Assembly: GCA_023416965.1 (NCBI GenBank)
Contig: JAEZGJ010000260.1
Span: forward strand, 1 to 16,177
Origin: Pseudomonadota bacterium
GTDB taxonomy: Bacteria > Pseudomonadota > Alphaproteobacteria > Rhizobiales > Phreatobacteraceae
Direction: 5' to 3'
Length of the DNA: 16,177 nucleotides
This document shows, in pieces, positions 1 to 5,726 of this stretch; the stretch's first letter is position 1, and every line of letters starts with the position of its first letter. The notes under the pieces were generated by a model, which was given only the letters and a program-made list of their open reading frames with translations, did not search any database and had not been told where the DNA came from. A program made the position numbers and the translations under genes.

Positions 1-469
1 GGGGCCGCCCCCCCCCCCCGGCGCCGAGCCGCCCCGGGGGGGCGCCCGCCCCGCCGGAGAGGACGTAGTCGCCGATGGAGACTTCGGTGAGGCCGCGTGC
101 CGCGATGAGCCGCTCGTCCACCCCCTCGAACCGGCCGCAGAGGATGACCGCGCCGGGGCCGGCGGCAAGCTCCCGCACGAAGCCTTGCGTGAGCGGCCGG
201 CCCCGCGGCGACATGTAGAGGCGGGGGCGGGGGTCGTCCGCCGGGGAGGCGTGGTCGATGGCGCGGGCCAGCACGTCCGCCTTCATCACCATGCCCGGCC
301 CGCCCCCCGCCGGCGTGTCGTCGACGGTGCGGTGGCGGTCGGTGGCGAAGTCGCGGATGAAATGGGTGTCGAGGCTCCAGGCCGCCCCCAGCGCACGGCC
401 GGCGAGCGACAGGCCGAGCGGGCCGGGAAACATCTCGGGATAGAGGGTGAGGACCGAGGCGTGGAACAT
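1..469 (-). CDS. trmD: tRNA (guanine-N1)-methyltransferase TrmD, partial (C-terminus outside window)
   Basis: TrmD is the SPOUT-class enzyme that methylates G37 of tRNAs from S-adenosylmethionine and so prevents +1 frameshifting. The ATG is at 469-467, five bases after the rimM stop. Reading on the minus strand I see the N-terminus MFHASVLTLYPEMFPGPLG, the DDTPAGGGPGMVMK segment (about residues 50-63), the GAVILCGRFEGVDER segment (about 106-120) and SIGDYVLSGG (131-140). The last two belong to the trefoil-knot SAM site. About 140 residues are convincing, out of a usual ~230-250. After SGG the family has a conserved Glu, but here the frame goes to Ala and then Gly/Pro/Arg-rich sequence encoded by C and G runs. 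I read the last ~50 bases as unreliable contig-end sequence, not as a real TrmD variant. The gene is the distal member of the ffh-rpsP-rimM-trmD operon; rplS would normally follow outside the window. Confidence 0.93.
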   Translation of the reverse strand, partial: MFHASVLTLYPEMFPGPLGLSLAGRALGAAWSLDTHFIRDFATDRHRTVDDTPAGGGPGMVMKADVLARAIDHASPADDPRPRLYMSPRGRPLTQGFVRELAAGPGAVILCGRFEGVDERLIAARGLTEVSIGDYVLSGGAGAPPGRLGAGGGGRP

Positions 470-474
470 CGGCC

Positions 475-1011
475 TCAGTCGCGGTCTTCAGGGTCGCGCG
501 GCGTATCGTCCAGCAGGCCTTCCGGGGGATCGATGACGAGGCGCCCGCCCCTGATGTCGACGGTCGGCACCACGGCCCTGGTGAAGGGGATCATCACCGC
601 CTTCTTTCCCTTGCGGGCCACGTCGATGACGTCGCCGGCGCCGAAGTCGAAGACGGCGGTGACCGTGCCGACCGGCTCTCCGGCGAGGGTCTCGACCTTC
701 AGGCCGATCAGGTCGGCATGGAGGAACTCGTCCTCGTCCCCGGCGGCGGGAATGCGCTCGCGGGGCACGAAGAGCTGCATGTTGGTCACCGCCTCGGCGG
801 CGGTGCGGTCCTTCAGTTCGGCGATGCGGGCGACCAGCACCTCGCCGGCCGGGCGCACGCTCGTCACCGTGTAGAGGCGGCCGTCGCGCGACTGCAGGGG
901 GGAGTAGTCGAGGATCGCCGCGGGGTCCTGGGTATAGGACTTGACGCGCACCTCTCCCCGCACCCCGTGGGGGGCGCCGAACTTGGCGACGAGGACGAGG
1001 TCGGTGGACAT
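475..1011 (-). CDS. rimM: 16S rRNA processing / ribosome maturation factor RimM
   Basis: RimM is the 30S maturation factor that binds ribosomal protein S19 and helps assemble the 3' head domain of 16S rRNA. The product is 178 residues, a normal length. The N-terminal RimM barrel is clear: LVLVAKFGAPHGVRGEVRVKSY at about residues 5-26, then the GRLYTVTSVRP and ARIAELKDRTAAEA segments. The C-terminal PRC-barrel half has FLHADLIGLKVET at about 95-107, GTVTAVFDFGAGDVIDV, KAVMIPFTRAVVPTVDI and a closing LVIDPPEGLLD. The gene sits between rpsP (63-base gap containing a strong hairpin) and trmD (5-base gap). The purine-rich GAGGG stretch upstream of the ATG could serve as ribosome binding site; it lies close to the 3' arm of that hairpin, so folding could affect initiation. 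Confidence 0.97.
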   Translation of the reverse strand: MSTDLVLVAKFGAPHGVRGEVRVKSYTQDPAAILDYSPLQSRDGRLYTVTSVRPAGEVLVARIAELKDRTAAEAVTNMQLFVPRERIPAAGDEDEFLHADLIGLKVETLAGEPVGTVTAVFDFGAGDVIDVARKGKKAVMIPFTRAVVPTVDIRGGRLVIDPPEGLLDDTPRDPEDRD

Positions 1012-1034
1012 GGGAGGCCCTCGCAGGACGTCAG

Positions 1035-1064
1035 GCCTCCGTGCAGGTTACCCGGCACGGAGGC
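1035..1064 (-). promoter_or_regulatory. rpsP-rimM intercistronic hairpin
   Basis: A perfect 10-bp inverted repeat: left arm 1035-1044 (GCCTCCGTGC), right arm 1055-1064, 10-base loop in which GGT/ACC could pair further. No T run follows on either strand, so it is not a typical intrinsic terminator. It lies in the 63-base gap between rpsP and rimM. In E. coli the same junction is known for strong down-regulation of rimM and trmD relative to the ribosomal protein genes of the operon. A similar role here, as an mRNA stability or processing element or a translational brake, is inference. Confidence 0.6.
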
Positions 1065-1074
1065 GGTCGGAACG

Positions 1075-1434
1075 TCACTCGGCGGCGGCTTCGGCGCCCT
1101 TGGCGGCCTTGGCGGCCTTCGAGGCGGCGCGCTCCTCGGCCTTCTTGCCGGGCACGGCCTTCTCCGGATTGTTCGACGGGGTGCGCTTCATCAGGCCCTC
1201 GGAATCGAAGAAGCGGGCGACGCGGTCCGTCGGCAGGGCGCCCTTGGCGAGCCAGGCCTTGGCGGCCTCGACGTCGAGGTCATAGCGCTTCTGGTCCTTC
1301 GACAGCATCGGATTGTAGGTGCCGATCTTCTCGATGAAGCGGCCGTCGCGCGGCGAGCGCGAGTCGGCGACGACGATCTGGTAGAAGGGGCGCTTCTTGG
1401 TGCCGCGGCGGGCGAGGCGGATCTTGAGCGACAT
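1075..1434 (-). CDS. rpsP: 30S ribosomal protein S16
   Basis: S16 is a primary assembly protein of the 30S subunit. The start is MSLKIRLARRGTKKRPFYQI, followed by VVADSRSPRDGRFIEKIGTYNPM, the most diagnostic S16 stretch, and then ALPTDRVARFFDSEGL. The protein has 119 residues against ~82 in E. coli. The extra ~30 residues (about 88-119) form an Ala/Lys/Glu-rich tail, a common feature of alphaproteobacterial S16 that is likely disordered or helical and basic. The ATG has a GGAG ribosome binding site 7-8 bases upstream (CGGAGTATCCC before the ATG). The gap to the ffh stop is 54 bases, consistent with one operon. Confidence 0.98.
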   Translation of the reverse strand: MSLKIRLARRGTKKRPFYQIVVADSRSPRDGRFIEKIGTYNPMLSKDQKRYDLDVEAAKAWLAKGALPTDRVARFFDSEGLMKRTPSNNPEKAVPGKKAEERAASKAAKAAKGAEAAAE

Positions 1435-1488
1435 GGGATACTCCGTTGGGTCGTTCGTGATGGTCGGGATGGGGTGAAACGGGGCCGG

Positions 1489-3024
1489 CTATTTCTTCTT
1501 GCCGAAGGGAAAGCCGGGCAGGCCGGGGAGCTTGGCGCCGCCGCCGAGGCCCGGGAAGCCGGGCGGCAGGCCGCCGGTGAGCCCGGGCGGCAGGGTGGGC
1601 ATCTTGTCGGGCAGCCCGCCGGGCATCTTCTGCTGAAGCTCGGCGAGCATTTCCGGGGTGGGCTGGGGCATGCCGCCGCCGAGGCCGAACATGTTTGCGA
1701 GGCCCGCCATCGGCCCGCGCTTGGCGCCGGGGCCGCCCATGGCCTTCATCATGTCGGCCATGCCGCGGTGCATCTTGAGGAGCTTGTTGACGTCCTCCGG
1801 CTGCGTGCCGGAGCCGCGGGCGATGCGGCGGCGACGCTTGCCGTCGATCTCCTTGGGGTTGCGGCGCTCCCAGGGGGTCATGGCGTGGATGATGGCGCGC
1901 TGGCGCTTGATCGCCTTGTCGTCGACGGCGCCGGCGAGCTGCTTCTGCATGTTCTTCACGCCGGGCAGCATGCCCATCAGGCCCTGCATGCCGCCGAGCT
2001 TCATCATCTGGTCGAGCTGGTCGCCGAGGTCGTTCAGGTTGAACTGCCCCGACTGCATGCGCTTGGCGATCGCCATGCCCTTCTCGGCATCGATCGATTC
2101 CGCCGCCTTCTCGACCAGCGAGACGATGTCGCCCATGCCGAGGATGCGGTTGGCGATGCGCGAAGGATGGAAATCCTCCAGCCCGTCCATCTTCTCCGAC
2201 GTGCCGAGCAGCTTGATCGGCTTGCCGGTGACGGCGCGCATGGAGAGGGCGGCGCCGCCGCGGCCGTCGCCATCGACGCGGGTCAGCACCACGCCGGTGA
2301 CCTTGACGCGGCCGGTGAAGGAGCGGGCGACGTTGACCGCGTCCTGGCCGGTGAGGCTGTCGACGACGAGCAGGGTCTCGTGGGGACCGGCGGCCTTCTC
2401 GACCTCGGCCACCTCAACCATGAGCGCTTCGTCGACATGGGTGCGGCCGGCGGTGTCCAGCATCACCACGTCGTAGCCGCCGAGGCGTCCGGCCTCGATG
2501 GCGCGGCGGGCGATCTGCACCGGCGACTGTCCTGCGACGATGGGCAGGGTGTCGACGCCGATCTGCTTGCCGAGGATGGCGAGCTGCTCCATCGCGGCCG
2601 GGCGCCGCGTGTCGAGCGAGGCCATCAGCACCTTCTTCTTCTGCTTCTCGAAGAGGCGCTTGGCGAGCTTGGCGGTGGTGGTCGTCTTACCCGAGCCCTG
2701 GAGGCCGACCATCATGATCGGTACCGGCGGCACGGCCTGGAGGTCGATGGCGACGCCCTCGGTGCCGAGCGTCTCGACCAGCGTGTCGTGGACGATCTTG
2801 ACGACCATCTGGCCGGGGGTGACCGACTTGATGACCTCGGCGCCCACCGCGCGGTCGCGGACCTTGTCGGTGAAGGAACGCACGACCTCGAGCGCCACGT
2901 CGGCCTCGAGCAGGGCGCGGCGCACCTCGCGCATCGCCTCCTGGACATCGGCTTCGCTCAGCGCGCCGCGGCCCTTGAGGCGATCGAGGATGCCGGACAG
3001 TCGTGTCGACAGGCCTTCGAACAT
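1489..3024 (-). CDS. ffh: Signal recognition particle protein Ffh (SRP54)
   Basis: Ffh is the GTPase that, with 4.5S RNA, recognises signal sequences on nascent chains and docks with FtsY at the membrane. The 511-residue product has an N domain (about 1-95), then the G domain: P-loop GLQGSGKTTTTAK at about 107-119, DTRRPAA at 138-144, DTAGR at 190-194 and TRVDGDGRGG at 248-257. The Met-rich M domain follows (about 320-430) with GMLPGVKNM and the RNA-binding RIARGSGTQPEDVNKLL stretch. I chose the ATG at 3024 over an in-frame ATG at 3042 because GGTGGAG lies about 7 bases upstream of it and the family begins MFEGL. The tail after residue 430 is an unusually long Gly/Pro/Met-rich extension ending GKKK. 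TRVDGD in place of TKLDGD is, to my knowledge, common in alphaproteobacteria. This is the first gene of the minus-strand operon. Confidence 0.98.
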   Translation of the reverse strand: MFEGLSTRLSGILDRLKGRGALSEADVQEAMREVRRALLEADVALEVVRSFTDKVRDRAVGAEVIKSVTPGQMVVKIVHDTLVETLGTEGVAIDLQAVPPVPIMMVGLQGSGKTTTTAKLAKRLFEKQKKKVLMASLDTRRPAAMEQLAILGKQIGVDTLPIVAGQSPVQIARRAIEAGRLGGYDVVMLDTAGRTHVDEALMVEVAEVEKAAGPHETLLVVDSLTGQDAVNVARSFTGRVKVTGVVLTRVDGDGRGGAALSMRAVTGKPIKLLGTSEKMDGLEDFHPSRIANRILGMGDIVSLVEKAAESIDAEKGMAIAKRMQSGQFNLNDLGDQLDQMMKLGGMQGLMGMLPGVKNMQKQLAGAVDDKAIKRQRAIIHAMTPWERRNPKEIDGKRRRRIARGSGTQPEDVNKLLKMHRGMADMMKAMGGPGAKRGPMAGLANMFGLGGGMPQPTPEMLAELQQKMPGGLPDKMPTLPPGLTGGLPPGFPGLGGGAKLPGLPGFPFGKKK

Positions 3025-3042
3025 GATCGCTCCACCATTCAT

Positions 3043-3151
3043 TTCCGGGGTGCCCCGAAAATGGTCCCGACCACCCGGAACCGCAACGCGTTTCGCGCCC
3101 GAGGGCGCATGCTGCGCTGTCGGGCGGGAACCTCCGGGATCACGGTCCCGG
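3043..3151 (-). promoter_or_regulatory. Structured 5' leader of the ffh operon
   Basis: Between the candidate promoter and the ffh start lies a leader with three possible hairpins in the transcript. In order of transcription: a 6-bp stem at 3134-3139/3146-3151 with a 6-base loop; a compact GC hairpin at 3095-3108 (5-6 bp, tiny loop); and a larger one with arms 3074-3080 and 3043-3049 (7 bp plus bulged continuation) ending just before the upstream ATG. The last could sequester or present the start region. None is followed by a T run. I do not recognise a known riboswitch or ribosomal-protein leader family; a regulatory role is inferred from the arrangement only. Confidence 0.4.
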
Positions 3152-3189
3152 TCGGCGAAGGCAGGTCTCGGATGAGCGAGAGTGGGGTG

Positions 3190-3218
3190 CGCATAGAGGG
3201 AACGGGGCGGAAAGTCAA
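3190..3218 (-). promoter_or_regulatory. Candidate housekeeping promoter for ffh-rpsP-rimM-trmD
   Basis: On the minus strand CTTGACT gives a -35 of TTGACT (5/6 to TTGACA) at 3218-3213. A 17-base spacer separates it from TATGCG at 3195-3190, a weak -10 matching only TAT. The CTTGAC -35 with 17-base spacing is typical of alphaproteobacterial sigma70 promoters. Transcription would start near 3183, leaving a leader of about 160 bases before the ffh ATG. The position also argues that the divergent DUF2161 gene starts downstream at 3307 and not at the ATG at 3172. Confidence 0.5.
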
Positions 3219-3306
3219 GGAAAGGCCGCCATCAGACTGCCTCGCCCGCCTCGACACTGAACCGAATCGACTTTACGCGACGAGGCTCGGTCTGCGGAAC
3301 CCGCCC

Positions 3307-3972
3307 TTGGAAACCTCGCTCTATCTTCCCGTCAAAACCTTTCTCGAAGGCCTCGGCTTCGCGGTGAAGGGCGAGATCATGGGTTGCGACCTCGTCGCGC
3401 TGTCCGACGGCGAGCCGGTCTCCGTCGTCATCGGCGAGCTGAAACAGTCCTTCACCCTGGAACTTGTCCTGCAGGCGGTCGACCGCTCGGCCGCCGCCGA
3501 CGAGGTCTGGCTGGCGGTGAAGGCCTCCGCCAGAGGGCGCGGCCGCGAGCACGACTCTCGCGTGAAGAAGCTCTGCCGTCTGTGCGGGTTCGGGCTTCTC
3601 TCCGTGCTGCCGCTGGGGGGCGTCGAGGTCGTCGTCGAGCCGGTGCCGTGGAAGCCGCGGCACGACGGCAAGCGCCGCTCGCGCCTCGTTGCCGAACACC
3701 GCCGCCGCCGCGGCGATCCGGCGACCGGGGGCTCGACGCGCCGGCCCATCATGACCGCCTATCGCCAGCGCACGCTCGCCATGGCGCAGGCGCTCGCCGC
3801 CGGCCCCCTGCGGCCGCGTGATCTCACGCCCCTCGCCGCCGATGCGCCCGCCATCCTCCAGCGCAATGTCTATGGCTGGTTCGAGCGGCGGGAGCGCGGC
3901 ATCTACGGGCTCTCCGAAACGGGCCATGCGGCTCTCGCCACCTGGCGCGACCACCTGCCTCCTGCACCCTGA
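3307..3972 (+). CDS. DUF2161 family putative PD-(D/E)XK-type phosphodiesterase
   Basis: The protein matches my memory of the DUF2161 family, conserved in alphaproteobacteria and not functionally characterised to my knowledge. With the TTG start at 3307 it has 221 residues and begins (M)ETSLYLPVKTFLEGLGF, where family members usually begin METxLYLPVK. An upstream in-frame ATG at 3172 would add 45 residues with no family character and would cross the ffh promoter, so I prefer TTG. The nuclease-like core shows D28 (GCDLVA), E44-L-K46 (GELK) and Q56 in the following helix, the layout of PD-(D/E)XK folds. A basic stretch (about 116-135, including KRRSRL and HRRRRGDP) and a C-terminal helical part (about 149-221, with RNVYGWFERRERGIYGLS) that looks like a winged helix suggest nucleic-acid binding. 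The target is unknown. It is divergent from ffh and is followed by the PepSY-like gene after 86 bases. Confidence 0.85.
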   Translation: METSLYLPVKTFLEGLGFAVKGEIMGCDLVALSDGEPVSVVIGELKQSFTLELVLQAVDRSAAADEVWLAVKASARGRGREHDSRVKKLCRLCGFGLLSVLPLGGVEVVVEPVPWKPRHDGKRRSRLVAEHRRRRGDPATGGSTRRPIMTAYRQRTLAMAQALAAGPLRPRDLTPLAADAPAILQRNVYGWFERRERGIYGLSETGHAALATWRDHLPPAP

Positions 3973-4058
3973 GGGGATCGCGACCTTCTGTCGCCCGGCG
4001 GCAACCTCCTTGTCCTGAGCGGCGTTGATGACCGATGCCACCCACGGAAAGGATCGTC

Positions 4059-4340
4059 ATGTTCGTCAGGACACGCCGCCACATTCTCACAGGCGCCCTC
4101 GCGCTCGGCATGGGCCTCGCCGCTGTACCGGCCCTCGCCGACGAGCGGCCGGTGACACCGCAGGAGCGCGCGCAGATCGAGACCAGCTTGCGCCAGGCGG
4201 GCTTCACGAGCTGGGGCGAGATCGAGTTCGACGACGGGCGCTTCGACGTGGACGACGCCATCGCCGCCGACGGCGGCAAGTTTGATCTGGAACTCTCCAG
4301 CGTCGACTTCACGATCCTCAAGCGCGAGCGGGACGATTGA
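4059..4340 (+). CDS. Small secreted PepSY-like protein
   Basis: A 93-residue protein with a typical signal peptide: basic start (FVRTRRH), hydrophobic core to about residue 26 and a likely cleavage after PALA. The mature part (about 66 residues) has PVTPQERAQIETSLRQAGFTSW, then EIEFDDGRFDVDDAIAADGGKFDLELS and a closing VDFTILKRERDD. This is the helix-strand-strand pattern of the short PepSY domain (PepSY_2-like), in which small periplasmic proteins carry a single copy. The ATG at 4059 is supported by GGAAAGGA about 6 bases upstream; an in-frame ATG at 4035 would place eight residues before the signal peptide and has no clear site. PepSY proteins are thought to inhibit proteases or bind ligands in the periplasm; the exact role here is unknown. 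It converges with the ankyrin gene (61-base gap). Confidence 0.75.
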   Translation: MFVRTRRHILTGALALGMGLAAVPALADERPVTPQERAQIETSLRQAGFTSWGEIEFDDGRFDVDDAIAADGGKFDLELSSVDFTILKRERDD

Positions 4341-4401
4341 CCCGTCTGCCGCGCCGGCGCAGCCCGCCAAGGTTCACCGCGAAGGTGACCATGCGGAGTG
4401 G

Positions 4402-5079
4402 CTATTCCAGCAGCCGGACCATCGAGTCGTAGCCGCGCGCACGGGCGAGGGCCAGGGGCGTCTGGCCTTGCCGGTCGGCAATATCCCGCCTGGCGCCGGC
4501 CGCCACGAGCAACCGTACCGTCTCGACGTGGCGTGGTCCGCCCTGGCCGAGGACCACCGCCTCGATCATTGCGGTCCAGCCGAGGTTGTTGACGTGGTCG
4601 AGCGGAGCGCCGGCGCGGATCAGCTCGCCGACCACCGTATCATGGCCGAGATGGGCTGCGGCGATCAGGGCCGTGCCGTCATAGAGACTGGTGATGGCCT
4701 TGGGGTCGCCGCCTATGGCGATGGCTACTTTCATCGTCTCGATGTCGTCAGCCACCGCCGCGATGGTGATGGCGTCGTAGCGCTGGTGTTCGAGCGCCCG
4801 GGGATCGGCGCCGGCCCGCACCAGGGCCCGCATGGCGTCGTGCCGGCGGGCAAAGGCGGCCACGTGAAGGGGCGTGCGACCGCGTCCGTCGCGGGCGTTA
4901 AGATCCCGGCCGGCTGCCGCCAGTCGCTGGACAGCGGCAACATCGCCGCGGTGGGCCGCGGCGTGCAGCCCGTCATAGCCGGCAATGTCGTCAGCTGAGG
5001 GCGGGACTTGGGCGGAGGCGTCGGACACGGCAGCGACCAAGGCCAGCAGGCCCAGCGCCAGCATGCGTCTGGACATCAT
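4402..5079 (-). CDS. Secreted ankyrin-repeat protein
   Basis: A 225-residue protein with a signal peptide (MMSRRMLALGLLALVAAV, likely cut after ASA at residue 23), hence periplasmic. The rest is about five to six ankyrin repeats from residue ~35 to the end. The clearest units are DGLHAAAHRGDVAAVQRLAAAG, GRTPLHVAAFARRHDAMRALVRAG, GTALIAAAHLGHDTVVGELIRAG and, at the end, GQTPLALARARGYDSMVRLLE. These provide a protein-binding surface, and no catalytic domain is attached. The start at 5079 (or the adjacent ATG at 5076) is preceded by GGGGGAGAG at about 6 bases; the upstream in-frame ATG at 5133 lacks a site and would push the signal peptide inward. Periplasmic ankyrin proteins such as AnkB next to catalases suggest stress roles, but nothing nearby indicates a partner. 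Confidence 0.85.
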   Translation of the reverse strand: MMSRRMLALGLLALVAAVSDASAQVPPSADDIAGYDGLHAAAHRGDVAAVQRLAAAGRDLNARDGRGRTPLHVAAFARRHDAMRALVRAGADPRALEHQRYDAITIAAVADDIETMKVAIAIGGDPKAITSLYDGTALIAAAHLGHDTVVGELIRAGAPLDHVNNLGWTAMIEAVVLGQGGPRHVETVRLLVAAGARRDIADRQGQTPLALARARGYDSMVRLLE

Positions 5080-5123
5080 CGTTCTCTCCCCCGTGCGCCG
5101 GATCGAAGGTCCGTCTTGCCAGC

Positions 5124-5152
5124 ATCGGATCACCCGGCCCCACTGCGGTCAA
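5124..5152 (-). promoter_or_regulatory. Possible promoter of the ankyrin-repeat gene
   Basis: On the minus strand TTGACC (5152-5147) is followed after 17 bases by TCCGAT (5129-5124). The -35 is good (5/6); the -10 is weak (3/6). It lies 45-73 bases upstream of the ankyrin start. Low confidence, based on spacing and -35 only. Confidence 0.3.
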
Positions 5153-5173
5153 CCCGGCGGGGGATCACGCCGC

Positions 5174-5596
5174 CTAACGGGCCATCCGGCAGAGGCGGGT
5201 GACGTCCGCGACCGTCATCCGGATCGCCTCTTCGGAGCGGATGATCATCTGGCGGCCGCTGGAGGAGACGCAGTCCCACCGTTGGTGGGCTCGTGCTGCG
5301 AGGGCGCGGCGAAAATGCCGTACCAGGCTGTTCACGGTTGCCGGCTCGATACATCCGCGAACCTGTCGGCGCATTCGCGATTCCAGCGCGGGCGGCCGGC
5401 CGCAGGCCTTCAGGAAAGTCTCCAGAACCGCGTAGGATTCCACCCGCCTCATCACATCGGCGTGCTGGCCAGGAGATAGGAGCGCAAGCCCGAAGCCGCC
5501 GCCCGACGGCCGGCCTTGGGCGTGGGCCGGGCCAACTGACGCACCTGAGAGGATCAAGGAGAAAAGCACCGCGAGGACGTGACGGGCAGGGCGCAT
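5174..5596 (-). CDS. Small secreted hypothetical protein with four cysteines
   Basis: I do not recognise a family. The 140-residue product has a clear signal peptide (MRPARHVLAVLFSLILSGASV, probable cut after AHA at about residue 26) and is therefore exported. The mature part (about 114 residues) is basic and helical in character. It contains four cysteines, in KACGRPP (about 65), VRGCIEP (about 82), RWDCVSSSG (about 108) and TRLCRMAR (about 135), an even number that would suit two disulfides in the periplasm. The ATG at 5596 has no good Shine-Dalgarno sequence. A plausible promoter lies 31 bases upstream, so the mRNA would have a short leader. It is on the same strand as the ankyrin gene 94 bases further on and divergent from ispA. 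The length, signal peptide and codon usage support a real gene. Confidence 0.65.
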   Translation of the reverse strand: MRPARHVLAVLFSLILSGASVGPAHAQGRPSGGGFGLALLSPGQHADVMRRVESYAVLETFLKACGRPPALESRMRRQVRGCIEPATVNSLVRHFRRALAARAHQRWDCVSSSGRQMIIRSEEAIRMTVADVTRLCRMAR

Positions 5597-5626
5597 GGAG
5601 GGTCGTGGACGACGGGGGATACAACC

Positions 5627-5654
5627 AGTCTAACGGCGGGGCTGGCGCCGGCAA
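5627..5654 (-). promoter_or_regulatory. Candidate promoter for the four-cysteine secreted protein
   Basis: On the minus strand TTGCCG (5654-5649), 16-base spacer, TAGACT (5632-5627). TAGACT matches TATAAT at T, A, A and T; TTGCCG matches TTGACA at 4/6. A very similar box pair, TTGCCA-N16-TAGAGT, precedes the TAXI gene at 12983-13010, which raises confidence in both. Confidence 0.45.
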
Positions 5655-5726
5655 GCCATCTGGTCTTGACGCGGTCTCGCGGCTCCGCCACGGCTCCCGC
5701 ATCATTTCCCGTCCGGCGGTGCCGCC

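Noticed and set aside
3172..3306. In-frame ATG at 3172 as the DUF2161 start
   Set aside because: The extra 45 residues look unlike the family, no good ribosome binding site precedes it, and the stretch coincides with the likely ffh promoter.
718..3972. Very long plus-strand open frame (1084 codons)
   Set aside because: Most of it is antisense to rimM, rpsP and ffh, kept open by high GC. Only the part from 3307 onward encodes a recognisable protein.
4374..4388. Inverted repeat between the convergent PepSY-like and ankyrin genes as a bidirectional terminator
   Set aside because: Only a 5-bp clean stem and no T run on either strand.
5666..5671. TTGACG as the -35 of an ispA promoter
   Set aside because: No acceptable -10 box at 16-19 bases downstream; kept only as a remark in the gene entry.
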